Below the pieces are notes generated by a model that was given only the letters and a program-made list of their open reading frames with translations, ran no database searches and was not told the origin of the DNA. A stretch of 64,000 bases of DNA from UBA7332 sp051648105 (GTDB lineage: Bacteria; Bacteroidota; Bacteroidia; Bacteroidales; UBA7332), in assembly GCA_051648105.1 (NCBI GenBank), contig JBOFEN010000056.1:1-64000 (forward strand). The letters run 5' to 3'. A program made the position numbers and the translations under genes. Position 1 is the stretch's first letter, and each line of letters begins with the position of its first letter. Positions 16,161 to 24,150 of this stretch are shown in pieces.

Positions 16161-17771
16161 ATGTCAAAAAAGAACTCAAATATCATTTCGGCGCTCAAAT
16201 CAAATGTAGCGCCAGGGCTTGTCGTATTCCTTGTAGCCCTTCCTCTCTGTTTAGGTATCGCTCTAGCATCTGGAGCACCACCCATGGCCGGAGTAATATC
16301 TGGTATAATCGGAGGGGTATTAGTAGGCTTCCTTAGTAATTCACCAATTAGCGTATCCGGCCCAGCAGCTGGACTCACAGCAATCATCCTCACCGCAATC
16401 ACAGAACTAGGATCATTCGAAATATTCCTTTGCGCAGGGATAGTTGCAGGTATAATACAGATAATCTTAGGACTTATCAAAGCTGGAAGCATCTCCAACT
16501 ACTTCCCAAGCAACGTTATTGAAGGGATGCTAGCAGGTATTGGTGTGATAATCATCTTCAAACAACTACCATATGCATTCGGTACAGCCGAAGGCAATAT
16601 AGCCTCAGAAGAGCTCTTCGAGCATGGATACTCACTTGGAGTAATCTCTTCATACCTAAAAATGGTGGTTGACTCCGCACACTTAGGCGCAATAGTCATT
16701 AGCTCAATATCTGTAGCCGTACTCATACTATGGAATAGATCAAAAAGATTAAGTAGCATTAAACTACTTCCTGGGGCTCTTGTTATAGTAATCATAAGCA
16801 TTCTCATGAACGAACTGTTCGGTCAGATGGGAAGCTCACTATACCTAGATCCCGACCATCGAGTGGCACTCCCAGTGATAAGTGGTCTATCAGAGATCTC
16901 TTCACTCTTTGTGATGCCAAAACTATCTGCTCTTTTCAATCCTCAAGTATGGGTTGTGGGTGCTACGATAGCCATTGTTGCCAGCATTGAGACTCTACTA
17001 TGCGTTGAGGCAGCAGATAAGATGGACCCACAAAAGAGGGTTACCAACACAAACAGAGAGCTACTAGCACAAGGAGCTGGAAACCTTGCAAGCTCATTCC
17101 TAGGGGGACTTCCTATGACTTCAGTTGTAGTTAGGAGCTCTGCAAACGTTGCAGCAGGTGCAACATCCAAGATGGCAAGCATCATACACGGCATATTCCT
17201 TGCAGTAAGCGTACTTGCAATACCATTCATTCTCAACCTAATCCCACTAGCAACACTAGCTGCAGTACTACTACTTGTTGGATACAAGCTAGCTAACCCA
17301 GCTCATATAAAGCACTTCTGGAAGAAAGGCATCTACCAATTCCTTCCTTTCATGGCAACAATGCTAGCCGTAGTCTTCACAGACCTACTTATGGGTGTAG
17401 CAATAGGTATGGTTATCTCTCTTTCATACATACTACTTGGAAACATGAAAAGAGCATACCACCTCAACACAGAGGAGCTATCAAAGTCAGACAAGATACA
17501 CATGACTCTCTCTGAGGAGGTATCCTTCCTAAACAAAGCAGCAATTAAGCAGAACCTTATGGAGATCCACGAGGGGGCTGAGATCACTATTGACGCATCA
17601 AAATCTACATATATAGCTCATGATGTACTAGAGTTAATACAAGAGTTTGCGAACTTCCAAGCTAAAGAACGCAACATCAAGCTCAACCTCATTGGTTTCA
17701 AAGCCTCATATTCCGAAGCGACGGAAGAGAGCGACCCGCATGTGAGACTCACATACGGCACAGTACTTTAA
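16161..17771 (+). CDS. SulP-family anion (probable bicarbonate) transporter
   Basis: 536 residues. The transmembrane core (about 15-420) includes the SulP signatures VFLVALPLCLGIALASG near 20 and SNSPISVSGPAAGLTAII near 60. A C-terminal STAS-like region (about 440-520) contains ITIDASKSTYIAHDVLE. The gene is followed after 38 bp by a beta-carbonic anhydrase, a pairing seen for BicA-like bicarbonate uptake. Bicarbonate is therefore the likely substrate, but sulfate cannot be excluded from sequence alone. Confidence 0.88.
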   Translation: MSKKNSNIISALKSNVAPGLVVFLVALPLCLGIALASGAPPMAGVISGIIGGVLVGFLSNSPISVSGPAAGLTAIILTAITELGSFEIFLCAGIVAGIIQIILGLIKAGSISNYFPSNVIEGMLAGIGVIIIFKQLPYAFGTAEGNIASEELFEHGYSLGVISSYLKMVVDSAHLGAIVISSISVAVLILWNRSKRLSSIKLLPGALVIVIISILMNELFGQMGSSLYLDPDHRVALPVISGLSEISSLFVMPKLSALFNPQVWVVGATIAIVASIETLLCVEAADKMDPQKRVTNTNRELLAQGAGNLASSFLGGLPMTSVVVRSSANVAAGATSKMASIIHGIFLAVSVLAIPFILNLIPLATLAAVLLLVGYKLANPAHIKHFWKKGIYQFLPFMATMLAVVFTDLLMGVAIGMVISLSYILLGNMKRAYHLNTEELSKSDKIHMTLSEEVSFLNKAAIKQNLMEIHEGAEITIDASKSTYIAHDVLELIQEFANFQAKERNIKLNLIGFKASYSEATEESDPHVRLTYGTVL

Positions 17772-17809
17772 TAGATCAATAGTATAAACTTCAGAAAAAA
17801 ACTACAATT

Positions 17810-18484
17810 ATGAGACTACATACAGCAGAGACACAAGCGACAATGACACCAGAGAAAGCCCTTCAGTTCCTTAAAGAGGGCAACGGACGATTTGTACAGA
17901 ACCTTAAACTTCAACGCAACCTCCTTGACCAAGCAGCTCAATACAAGTACGGTCAATACCCTTTCGCTATCATACTGAGCTGTATGGATAGCCGCACGAG
18001 TGCAGAGCTAGTGTTTGACCAAGGACTTGGCGACATCTTTAGCGTACGCGTTGCAGGAAACGTCCTCAATGACGACATCATTGGCAGCATGGAGTATGCA
18101 TGTAAAGCTGTTGGATCAAAACTAATCATGGTATTAGGACACAGTAAATGTGGCGCTACGGCTGGAGCTTGTGCAGAGAAGAAGATAGGCAACTTAACTC
18201 AACTTCTAAATAAGATGCAACCATCCGTAGAGGCTGTCAAAAAAGCCATGCCTACCTACGAGCCAAACTCAAAGGAGTTCGTAGATGCTGTATCAAAACA
18301 ACACATCCTCATAACTATGGATGAGATCCTTGAGCGCAGTGATATTCTACGTGAGCTATACAACAACGGAGAGATAGGAATCGTTGGAGCATTCCACGAA
18401 ATAGGCTCTGGTGCTGTTAAGTTTCTAAAGGAGGACCTCCCATCACTAACTGAGGAGAGAGTCGAAGAGCTTGTGTGCGAATAA
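17810..18484 (+). CDS. Beta-class carbonic anhydrase
   Basis: 224 residues. The zinc ligands are visible as C58 and D60-R62 (in SCMDSR), then H111 and C114 (in GHSKCGA). It interconverts CO2 and bicarbonate in the cytosol. Cotranscription with the SulP transporter suggests that imported bicarbonate is equilibrated with CO2 for carboxylases; this would suit a succinate-forming, CO2-requiring anaerobe (inference). A hairpin terminator follows at 18591. Confidence 0.95.
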   Translation: MRLHTAETQATMTPEKALQFLKEGNGRFVQNLKLQRNLLDQAAQYKYGQYPFAIILSCMDSRTSAELVFDQGLGDIFSVRVAGNVLNDDIIGSMEYACKAVGSKLIMVLGHSKCGATAGACAEKKIGNLTQLLNKMQPSVEAVKKAMPTYEPNSKEFVDAVSKQHILITMDEILERSDILRELYNNGEIGIVGAFHEIGSGAVKFLKEDLPSLTEERVEELVCE

Positions 18485-18590
18485 CACAGCATAACATTTC
18501 TGATTTATAAATACTTTATCTATACCTAATGGGCTATGAAAATATAGCCATGTAGTAATCTAAAAAGTCGATATCCCATTACCAGGTATG

Positions 18591-18650
18591 AGAGTTGACT
18601 CAGCAGTACGCTTCAAAGCAAGGCATACTGCTGAATCAACTCTCTTTTAT
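18591..18650 (+). terminator. Terminator after carbonic anhydrase
   Basis: An 18-bp stem (18591-18608 with 18626-18643, one wobble) is followed by CTTTTATT. Confidence 0.75.
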
Positions 18651-18727
18651 TATACTCCACAGGCAAAACAGTTCTCACTCCATGCCACATCCCCACTGCC
18701 AATATCACACCATTGATGTATATACAA

Positions 18728-18765
18728 GAAAAGGGCTCAACCTCCGAAGAAGCTAAGCCCTTTTT
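18728..18765 (-). terminator. Terminator after the DUF2541-like gene
   Basis: On the minus strand a 12-bp stem (18733-18744 with 18749-18760, several G-U pairs) closes on the very stable TTCG tetraloop and runs into TTTTC. It lies 22 bp past the stop codon. Confidence 0.8.
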
Positions 18766-18782
18766 AACATATCTGATCCAAA

Positions 18783-19169
18783 CTATCGACCCCATACCGA
18801 GACACGCGCCTTAGCCTTATGTCCCTTGGTTGACTTATAGTGGAATACAATTCTCTTAATAAATCGTTGATTGCCCCTTAGATCAATCACCCTAGTCTCA
18901 CCACCAGCTGGAATAGTCTGGCGAATCTGCAACTCCTGTCTAGTACCATTCTCAAACTCAACGACAGCACGGTCAAAACGAACCTCACCACCCTTTACAT
19001 TAAACTTAAGTTTTGAGTATGTACGTCTGTTACTCACTCTAATTTCGTCACGCTCTACTTTACGATCAACAGTTCTCTCACCCAACTTCTCCCAAGCGCC
19101 AACACGCTGAGCAAAAAGTCCAGAAACAACAACAGTCAAAGTCAATAGCGTCAATAATAATCTACTCTT
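18783..19169 (-). CDS. Secreted DUF2541-like protein
   Basis: 128 residues from the ATG at 19169, which begins a clean signal peptide (MKSRLLLTLLTLTVVVSGLFAQ). An in-frame ATG 10 codons earlier would add an unusual hydrophobic stub and is not preferred. The mature protein starts RVGAWEKLGERTVD and ends KARVSVWGR, as in DUF2541-type periplasmic proteins; it is basic and probably all beta. Function is unknown. It lies next to the tRNA-Val cluster and has its own terminator. Confidence 0.7.
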   Translation of the reverse strand, partial: KSRLLLTLLTLTVVVSGLFAQRVGAWEKLGERTVDRKVERDEIRVSNRRTYSKLKFNVKGGEVRFDRAVVEFENGTRQELQIRQTIPAGGETRVIDLRGNQRFIKRIVFHYKSTKGHKAKARVSVWGR

Positions 19170-19228
19170 CATAGTGATAAAAATAATAGTAATAATCAAA
19201 TTAATGATATGACAACTATACTAAAAAC

Positions 19229-19266
19229 AGAAAAGGAGATCTGTATAATACAAATCTCCTTTTTCT
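19229..19266. terminator. Terminator downstream of the tRNA-Val cluster
   Basis: AAAAGGAGAT (19231-19240) pairs with ATCTCCTTTT (19254-19263), with an inner TGTA/TACA pairing. A-rich and T-rich flanks suit both strands. The intended use is probably the minus-strand tRNA transcript. Confidence 0.75.
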
Positions 19267-19275
19267 TTACTAGAG

Positions 19276-19350
19276 TGGGCCCAATAGGATTCGAACCTAT
19301 GACCCCCTGCTTGTAAGGCAGGTGCTCTGAACCAGCTGAGCTATGAGCCC
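19276..19350 (-). tRNA. tRNA-Val (TAC), copy 1 of 3 (promoter-distal)
   Basis: A 75-nt cloverleaf. The anticodon loop CTTACAA gives anticodon TAC. The acceptor stem is GGGCTCA/TGGGCCC. It differs from the other two copies by a paired change at positions 4 and 69 (C-G here, T-A there). CCA is not encoded. Confidence 0.95.
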
Positions 19351-19377
19351 TAGTATAAATTGTCTTTTTCAATTTCG

Positions 19378-19452
19378 TGGGTCCAATAGGATTCGAACCT
19401 ATGACCCCCTGCTTGTAAGGCAGGTGCTCTGAACCAGCTGAGCTATGAACCC
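19378..19452 (-). tRNA. tRNA-Val (TAC), copy 2 of 3
   Basis: A 75-nt cloverleaf with anticodon TAC and acceptor GGGTTCA/TGGACCC. It is identical to the gene at 19495-19569; the short spacers share AATTTCG or TAATTTCG before each gene's 3' end. Confidence 0.95.
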
Positions 19453-19494
19453 GAAGTTGTTTTTGATATCCCCCTCGTCAAAGGAGTAATTTCG

Positions 19495-19569
19495 TGGGTC
19501 CAATAGGATTCGAACCTATGACCCCCTGCTTGTAAGGCAGGTGCTCTGAACCAGCTGAGCTATGAACCC
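19495..19569 (-). tRNA. tRNA-Val (TAC), copy 3 of 3 (promoter-proximal)
   Basis: A 75-nt cloverleaf identical to the copy at 19378-19452. It is the first gene after the promoter at 19618-19648. Confidence 0.95.
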
Positions 19570-19617
19570 GAAATTTTTAGCGATGTGATCAGGATTGTTT
19601 CCCTCTCAATTGCTATG

Positions 19618-19648
19618 CAAAAGTAGGGTAAGTTTCTTAATTGTGCAA
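19618..19648 (-). promoter_or_regulatory. Promoter of the tRNA-Val cluster
   Basis: Minus-strand TTG (19646-19648), 20 bp, TACTTTTG (19618-19625). The -7 box is 49 bp before the first tRNA. Confidence 0.75.
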
Positions 19649-19713
19649 GTTTCAACACTCTTTTTTTACAACTATTTTGCGCAAAAACAGTAAGCATGTT
19701 AATACTCAAAGCC

Positions 19714-20187
19714 TTACACAAAGACAATATCTACCCAGCTAGGCGCATATTTCTGCAATTGCAACTGAAAATCTAGCCTCTTGACTACGAGTCCCTCCAT
19801 AGCAATCTCCTTATTTGCCCCATCACGCGTGCTAATAATAATATTATAGCTACCCTCACCCCTATCAGCATAGTGCTCTATGTATACCCCAGAGATCTGC
19901 TCCCATCTATAAAGCCCCCACTTAGGTATGATCAATCCATCCTCAGAGATATTAATAGCAATAGAGGATCTGCTCTCAGAACCGCGTTGCCAAAGAAATA
20001 GAACAATTGCCACACCCATTATGAGAGCACCCTGCGTGAAGCTACCTAGAATCATCCTTGCCATACCCACAAAGAGAAGAAAGTAGTAGAAGAAGTCAGA
20101 AACACTCTTCGTATCCCCACTCCTCATTATGTTCACACCCTGACTATATGCAGCAAGCCTCTTGCTTCTATCCTTAAAAATACTCAT
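19714..20187 (-). CDS. Membrane protein with PH-like domain, unknown function
   Basis: 157 residues. Two hydrophobic helices (about 32-48 and 52-67) are followed by a beta-rich region (75-157) with the tryptophan pattern G-L-Y-R-W-E-Q-I-S-G-V typical of bacterial PH-like domains fused to two membrane helices. It overlaps the AcpH stop by 4 bp, so it is probably translated from the same message. Specific function is not known. Confidence 0.6.
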   Translation of the reverse strand: MSIFKDRSKRLAAYSQGVNIMRSGDTKSVSDFFYYFLLFVGMARMILGSFTQGALIMGVAIVLFLWQRGSESRSSIAINISEDGLIIPKWGLYRWEQISGVYIEHYADRGEGSYNIIISTRDGANKEIAMEGLVVKRLDFQLQLQKYAPSWVDIVFV

Positions 20188-20771
20188 TTGGAAATATATT
20201 GTTGGTTGTGAAGCTCCTCTTTGAGCTCCCTAATAAAACACTCTAATAGATCAAATAGATCAGCCTCTCGATCTCGAAGAAACACCATTGCACTATCCAC
20301 ATCAATGTCCAGATTACGATACTCCACCATTATCTCCAATGACTCTCTCACTCCGCTCTCCTTACTATAGCTCCCTAGCCTGTCTGTAGCCATAAAGTGA
20401 AAGATGAAACGCCGAAACCGGTCAGGTAGATATCTATAGTTTAGTAGCAGTGCAAAATAGAAGTTGTAGCAAAATAGCCTAAGCGATCTGTTAGTAAAAT
20501 AGCGAAAGTTCTTTGCCAGTATATGATCGAGATAGATATCCAACACTATTGCAGAGTAACGACCAAAGTGCGGACGCATCCCTTCAATAAAGCCTTTGAT
20601 GAGGGGGTGCGTGTCCGTATAGTGATCTATAAACCTATGCGTGCGTATACCCTCAGACACCATGTGTGGAAACCTATGCGCATACCTACCCTTGACTGCA
20701 TCAGCCATAAAGTTACCTACCCTAAACTGGTAGTTACTCTCCGAGAGATAGATGTGTGCGAGGTAGTTCAT
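20184..20771 (-). CDS. acpH: Acyl-carrier-protein phosphodiesterase (AcpH)
   Basis: 195 residues from the ATG at 20771 (MNYLAHIYLSESN), which matches the family N-terminus. An ATG 10 codons upstream (20801) lies only 12 bp after the -7 box at 20813-20820 and is unlikely. Family features are G-N-F-M-A-D-A-V-K-G near 18, H-R-F-I-D-H-Y-T-D near 45 and an HD-type D-I-Y-L-D-H near 75. It removes the 4'-phosphopantetheine arm from holo-ACP in the cytosol. Confidence 0.85.
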   Translation of the reverse strand: MNYLAHIYLSESNYQFRVGNFMADAVKGRYAHRFPHMVSEGIRTHRFIDHYTDTHPLIKGFIEGMRPHFGRYSAIVLDIYLDHILAKNFRYFTNRSLRLFCYNFYFALLLNYRYLPDRFRRFIFHFMATDRLGSYSKESGVRESLEIMVEYRNLDIDVDSAMVFLRDREADLFDLLECFIRELKEELHNQQYISK

Positions 20772-20812
20772 TGGGCTCTGATTGTTGGTGAGACTCTCCA
20801 AACAAAGGTAAT

Positions 20813-20820
20813 AGAATATC
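20813..20820 (-). promoter_or_regulatory. -7 box for the acpH unit
   Basis: Minus-strand TACCTTTG, with a TTG 17 bp further upstream (20838-20840, shorter than usual). It helps place the acpH start at 20771. Confidence 0.6.
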
Positions 20821-21016
20821 TATAAGATATAACATATCAAGGCTTTTTGTTGAATCTAGTACATAAAGAGAGGGTAATCTCCCTTTCTAATTAACTAAAA
20901 TAGATGGGTGCGATTCACATCTATAGAGACCAGATCAAACTACTAAACTAGAGGAGCAAATAGGCACAACTAATAACCTATCAAACAACAACTTACAAAC
21001 ACCCTATGAGCAACTA

Positions 21017-21104
21017 TCAAAGTACGTACGTATTTTAGTCAGAATACGTACGTATTTCTCTCAAAGTACGTACGTATTTGTGGTGAAATACGTACGTACT
21101 TTTG
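21017..21104. repeat. Array of four 22-bp palindromic units (TACGTACGTA), locus 1
   Basis: The core TACGTACGTA occurs at 21023, 21045, 21067 and 21089: four copies at exactly 22-bp spacing. Each core is flanked by A-rich left and T-rich right bases, so each unit is a 14-16-bp palindrome with about 6 bp of variable linker. The array lies in the gap between the RluA-type gene's terminator and the acpH promoter. No gene is present in 20821-21155. The same structure recurs at 39661-39748. Confidence 0.95.
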
Positions 21105-21155
21105 GAGTGACCCTCTTTGATGTAGATAGTCCCCCTTTGAGTATTGTATAAAAGC

Positions 21156-21194
21156 ATGGGGCAATGCCACACTAATTGTGTGGCATTGCCCCAT
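21156..21194 (-). terminator. Terminator after the RluA-type gene
   Basis: A perfect 17-bp stem (21156-21172 with 21178-21194) around TAATT. A modest T content follows on the minus strand. Confidence 0.85.
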
Positions 21195-21216
21195 ATATGA
21201 TAATCTATCGCTTGGC

Positions 21217-22131
21217 TTACTTAGCACCAAGTATACGAGTGAACTTCTTCGGAATAGGAGTTGAGAAGTATAGCTCCTTGCCCGTCACTGGGTGAACAAA
21301 AGCAAGCTCGCAAGCGTGTAGCGCCATACGTCTGATAGGGTTGGTCTTTGACCCATACTTTTTATCTCCAATGATTGGGTGACCAATGTCAGAGAGGTGT
21401 ACTCTGATCTGATTCTTTTTGCCTGTATCCAGTTTGCACTGAAGAAGTGAGAAACTCTCACTCCATCTTAGACATCTATAGTGAGTCTGCGCATACTCGC
21501 CCTCATTAGGATCCTTGCTTGAGTGCATCTTCATGCTCTTCTTATTCTCCCAAAGATATGACTCAACGTTTCCTTCTCTTTGTTCGATCTTGCCCTCAAC
21601 AACAGCAAGGTATGTTCTTTCGGTCACCATCTGCTCCCAGTTTCTCTGCATCTTCTCCTGCACCTCTTGGTTCTTAGCAAACATCATCAGACCAGATGTG
21701 TCGCGATCAAGACGGTGAAGTACGAAGATTCTGTTGCGTGGATCTTGAGCTTTCACATAGTTTGAAAGAGTGCTGTATGCTGTATCTCTCTTCTCTGTGT
21801 CAGTAGCAACAGAAAGAACCCCCTCCTCTTTATCGATAACAATGATCGCTTGATCTTCATAAACAATCTGTAGCCCCTTGATAACAGGTCTTCTATTCGA
21901 TGGTTCACCGATGAATACCCAATCAGAAGGATTTAGTTTGTGGTTGTACTGAGTGATAGTCTCTTTGTTTACTCTCACCTGCTTGTGGCTCAAGAGAGAT
22001 TTGATAGAGTTTCGGCTCTTGCCTGGATATATAGCCATAAGGAAAGGCATCAATTCACTAGCCTCTTTCACTTGGTAGCACAGCTCTTTTCCTACGCTCT
22101 TCTTATTACTTTTGTTCGTTTTCTTCATCAT
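21217..22131 (-). CDS. RluA-family pseudouridine synthase
   Basis: 304 residues from the ATG at 22131 (a second ATG is adjacent at 22128); starts further upstream would lie deep within the preceding gene. An S4-like region (about 20-75) precedes the catalytic domain. The catalytic aspartate is in the motif HRLDRDTSGLMMFA near 160, and the final G-H-P-I-x-G-D-x-K-Y-G is near 270. It isomerises specific uridines in rRNA or tRNA. It overlaps the end of the U32 gene by 26 bp, so the two form one unit. The exact target base is not predictable. Confidence 0.92.
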   Translation of the reverse strand: MMKKTNKSNKKSVGKELCYQVKEASELMPFLMAIYPGKSRNSIKSLLSHKQVRVNKETITQYNHKLNPSDWVFIGEPSNRRPVIKGLQIVYEDQAIIVIDKEEGVLSVATDTEKRDTAYSTLSNYVKAQDPRNRIFVLHRLDRDTSGLMMFAKNQEVQEKMQRNWEQMVTERTYLAVVEGKIEQREGNVESYLWENKKSMKMHSSKDPNEGEYAQTHYRCLRWSESFSLLQCKLDTGKKNQIRVHLSDIGHPIIGDKKYGSKTNPIRRMALHACELAFVHPVTGKELYFSTPIPKKFTRILGAK

Positions 22132-23980
22132 TATATATACGCATTTCGCATTTCTTACAATCAAATTCAAGACGCAAAGATTCGTTCTTTGTTCTAAGGT
22201 ATAGTGGTTCTGCAAGCTTAGTAGCCTCTCTATTGATGCGCGGACAGTGTCCTATTGCATGCTTAATACAGTGCTTCATAAACATCAGAGGTACATCTTT
22301 GAGGGGTTGAACCTCAAAGGCTGGGTCTACGCTTTTGTATCCAGCTGCCAGATAGTGTTGGCGAGCTGCTTCGTTTGAGACATTTGCTAGGTATGTAAGC
22401 GTTATTGGCTCCTTAATGGTTGGGTTGCTCTCTTTGTTAGCATTAACCTTTCTAATATCTCTCAGAGGTAAAGGGCGTGTAACATTCAAAGCGAATATCA
22501 TCTTCTCAACGAGCATTCGTCTCCATTCGTTAAGCATAGAGCTCGGTATGAAGTACTCTTGTGATAGGTCGAGTTTGATTTGGCTAGCATTAAAGATAGT
22601 ATTACCTAGCTTACCAAGCTGGGCTATGACATTCTTCTGTTGAGGCTTCTGCGCCACCTGCTTCTCTTGCTCAATGACTAACTCTGTACTATGGCCACGT
22701 GTATCTGCCATTGATAGTGCAAAACCAAATGGTAGTTCTGAGAGTTTTATTGTCACATCAATCTTTCGCTCTGCAGAGCTCTTGCTGAGGCTCTTTTCGA
22801 ACTCATGGTCATAGTTGCGATAGAGCTTAGCTCCCTTGAAGAATTCAATGTGTCTGCTCTCTGGTGAGAGGAATACTCTATTGCCCTCAACACTATTTGC
22901 CCTAAAACCGGTGAATGATCCGTCGCTATTAACAACACATAGACCATCTCCATTGTTGAGAGTTGTGAGGCCAGCAACGGTGAATGACCCTCTTTCGACA
23001 AACTTGACAGTACCTACAAACTCACCCATCGACTTTGGTGTCTCGAAGTTGTAGTGCTGCTCGCGGCCGTTAATATCGAAGTATTCGGTAAAGCCTCTGC
23101 TGAAGCTTTTGGCTGGATTTGGTTTGAAGGTGTGAGTTGAAACCCCTAGAGAGGCAGGCACGAACTCTTCTCTTCTCTTGAATATCTGATCAAGCTTCTG
23201 ACGATAGTGAGCTACGATGTTCTTTACATAGCTCATCTCTTTGAGTCGACCTTCAATCTTCAAAGATCTCACCCCAGCATCTAGAAGCTCCTCGAGTCTC
23301 TCCGAGCGGTTGAGGTCTTTAAGTGAGAGAAGGTGTTTGTTGCTCTGAAGTGTCTTACCTGTTGAGTCAACAAGGTCGTAAGGCAAACGGCAGAATTGTG
23401 CACAAGAGCCGCGATTGGCACTTCTTTGACGAAGGGCTTGGCTGATGTAGCACTGTCCGCTATAGCTTACGCATAGGGCACCGTGCACAAACACTTCGAC
23501 TCTTGAGTCTGTTGCTTTGCATATATCTTTTATCTCCTCTAGAGTTAACTCCCTAGCTGGTACGATCTGTGAGAAACCAGCTTTGGCTAGCTCTTGTGCC
23601 TTCTCAGGAGTTCGAGTGTCGCACTGTGTGCTGGCGTGTAGTTCGATAGGTGGGAGGTCTAGAGATAGCACACCCATATCTTGTATGATTAGTGCATCTA
23701 CCCCTATCTTATAAAGATCCCAGGCTAGCTCTTTAGCCTCTGGGAGTTGTTCGTCTGTGAGTATAGTGTTCATTGCCACATATACTCTGGCGTGATAGCT
23801 GTGTGCGAAGTTTACTAAGGTCTCTATCTCCTCAAGGGAGTTGCCTGCAGCGGCTCTTGCACCAAATTTGGGAGCCCCAATATATACGGCATCTGCGCCG
23901 TGAAGGATAGCTTCTATACCAATATCAGCACTCTTCGCAGGTGCTAATAGTTCAATTTCTTTTACTTTTTGTCTACTCAT
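22106..23980 (-). CDS. U32-family protein, RlhA-like
   Basis: 624 residues, much longer than YegQ/TrhP-type members and close to RlhA of E. coli, which is needed for 5-hydroxycytidine in 23S rRNA. The U32 core begins IELLAPAKSADIGIEAILHGADAVY, within the first 35 residues. The cysteines in C-V-S-Y-S-G-Q-C and R-G-S-C-A-Q-F-C (near 170-195) are those that bind an iron-sulfur cluster in the family. A second Cys set is at the C-terminus (C-I-K-H-A-I-G-H-C, F-D-C-K-K-C). Older annotation calls these collagenases or peptidases. Overlap with an RNA pseudouridine synthase supports an RNA-modification role here. Confidence 0.8.
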   Translation of the reverse strand: MSRQKVKEIELLAPAKSADIGIEAILHGADAVYIGAPKFGARAAAGNSLEEIETLVNFAHSYHARVYVAMNTILTDEQLPEAKELAWDLYKIGVDALIIQDMGVLSLDLPPIELHASTQCDTRTPEKAQELAKAGFSQIVPARELTLEEIKDICKATDSRVEVFVHGALCVSYSGQCYISQALRQRSANRGSCAQFCRLPYDLVDSTGKTLQSNKHLLSLKDLNRSERLEELLDAGVRSLKIEGRLKEMSYVKNIVAHYRQKLDQIFKRREEFVPASLGVSTHTFKPNPAKSFSRGFTEYFDINGREQHYNFETPKSMGEFVGTVKFVERGSFTVAGLTTLNNGDGLCVVNSDGSFTGFRANSVEGNRVFLSPESRHIEFFKGAKLYRNYDHEFEKSLSKSSAERKIDVTIKLSELPFGFALSMADTRGHSTELVIEQEKQVAQKPQQKNVIAQLGKLGNTIFNASQIKLDLSQEYFIPSSMLNEWRRMLVEKMIFALNVTRPLPLRDIRKVNANKESNPTIKEPITLTYLANVSNEAARQHYLAAGYKSVDPAFEVQPLKDVPLMFMKHCIKHAIGHCPRINREATKLAEPLYLRTKNESLRLEFDCKKCEMRIYNDEENEQK

Positions 23981-24030
23981 TTGATAGTTTTTGCTTCTCT
24001 TTTCAGGAGTAGCTACTGATATTAATTTGG

Positions 24031-24038
24031 CAAAGATA
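24031..24038 (-). promoter_or_regulatory. Candidate -7 box for the U32-rluA unit
   Basis: Minus-strand TATCTTTG, 50 bp upstream of the U32 ATG, without a clear -33 TTG at the usual distance. Confidence 0.45.
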
Positions 24039-24150
24039 GTGCATAAGATCTCAATCTGTAGTAAAATAACTCTAATTCACACATATAACGGGGTGTTATC
24101 ATTGTGTAGCACTCTATTTTGCTCTTATTAGGTGAGTCTAATTTGTGGTT

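Noticed and set aside
21017..21104. CRISPR array or plasmid-type iterons at the TACGTACGTA copies
   Set aside because: Linkers of 5-6 bp are too short for CRISPR spacers, and no replication initiator gene is near either array.
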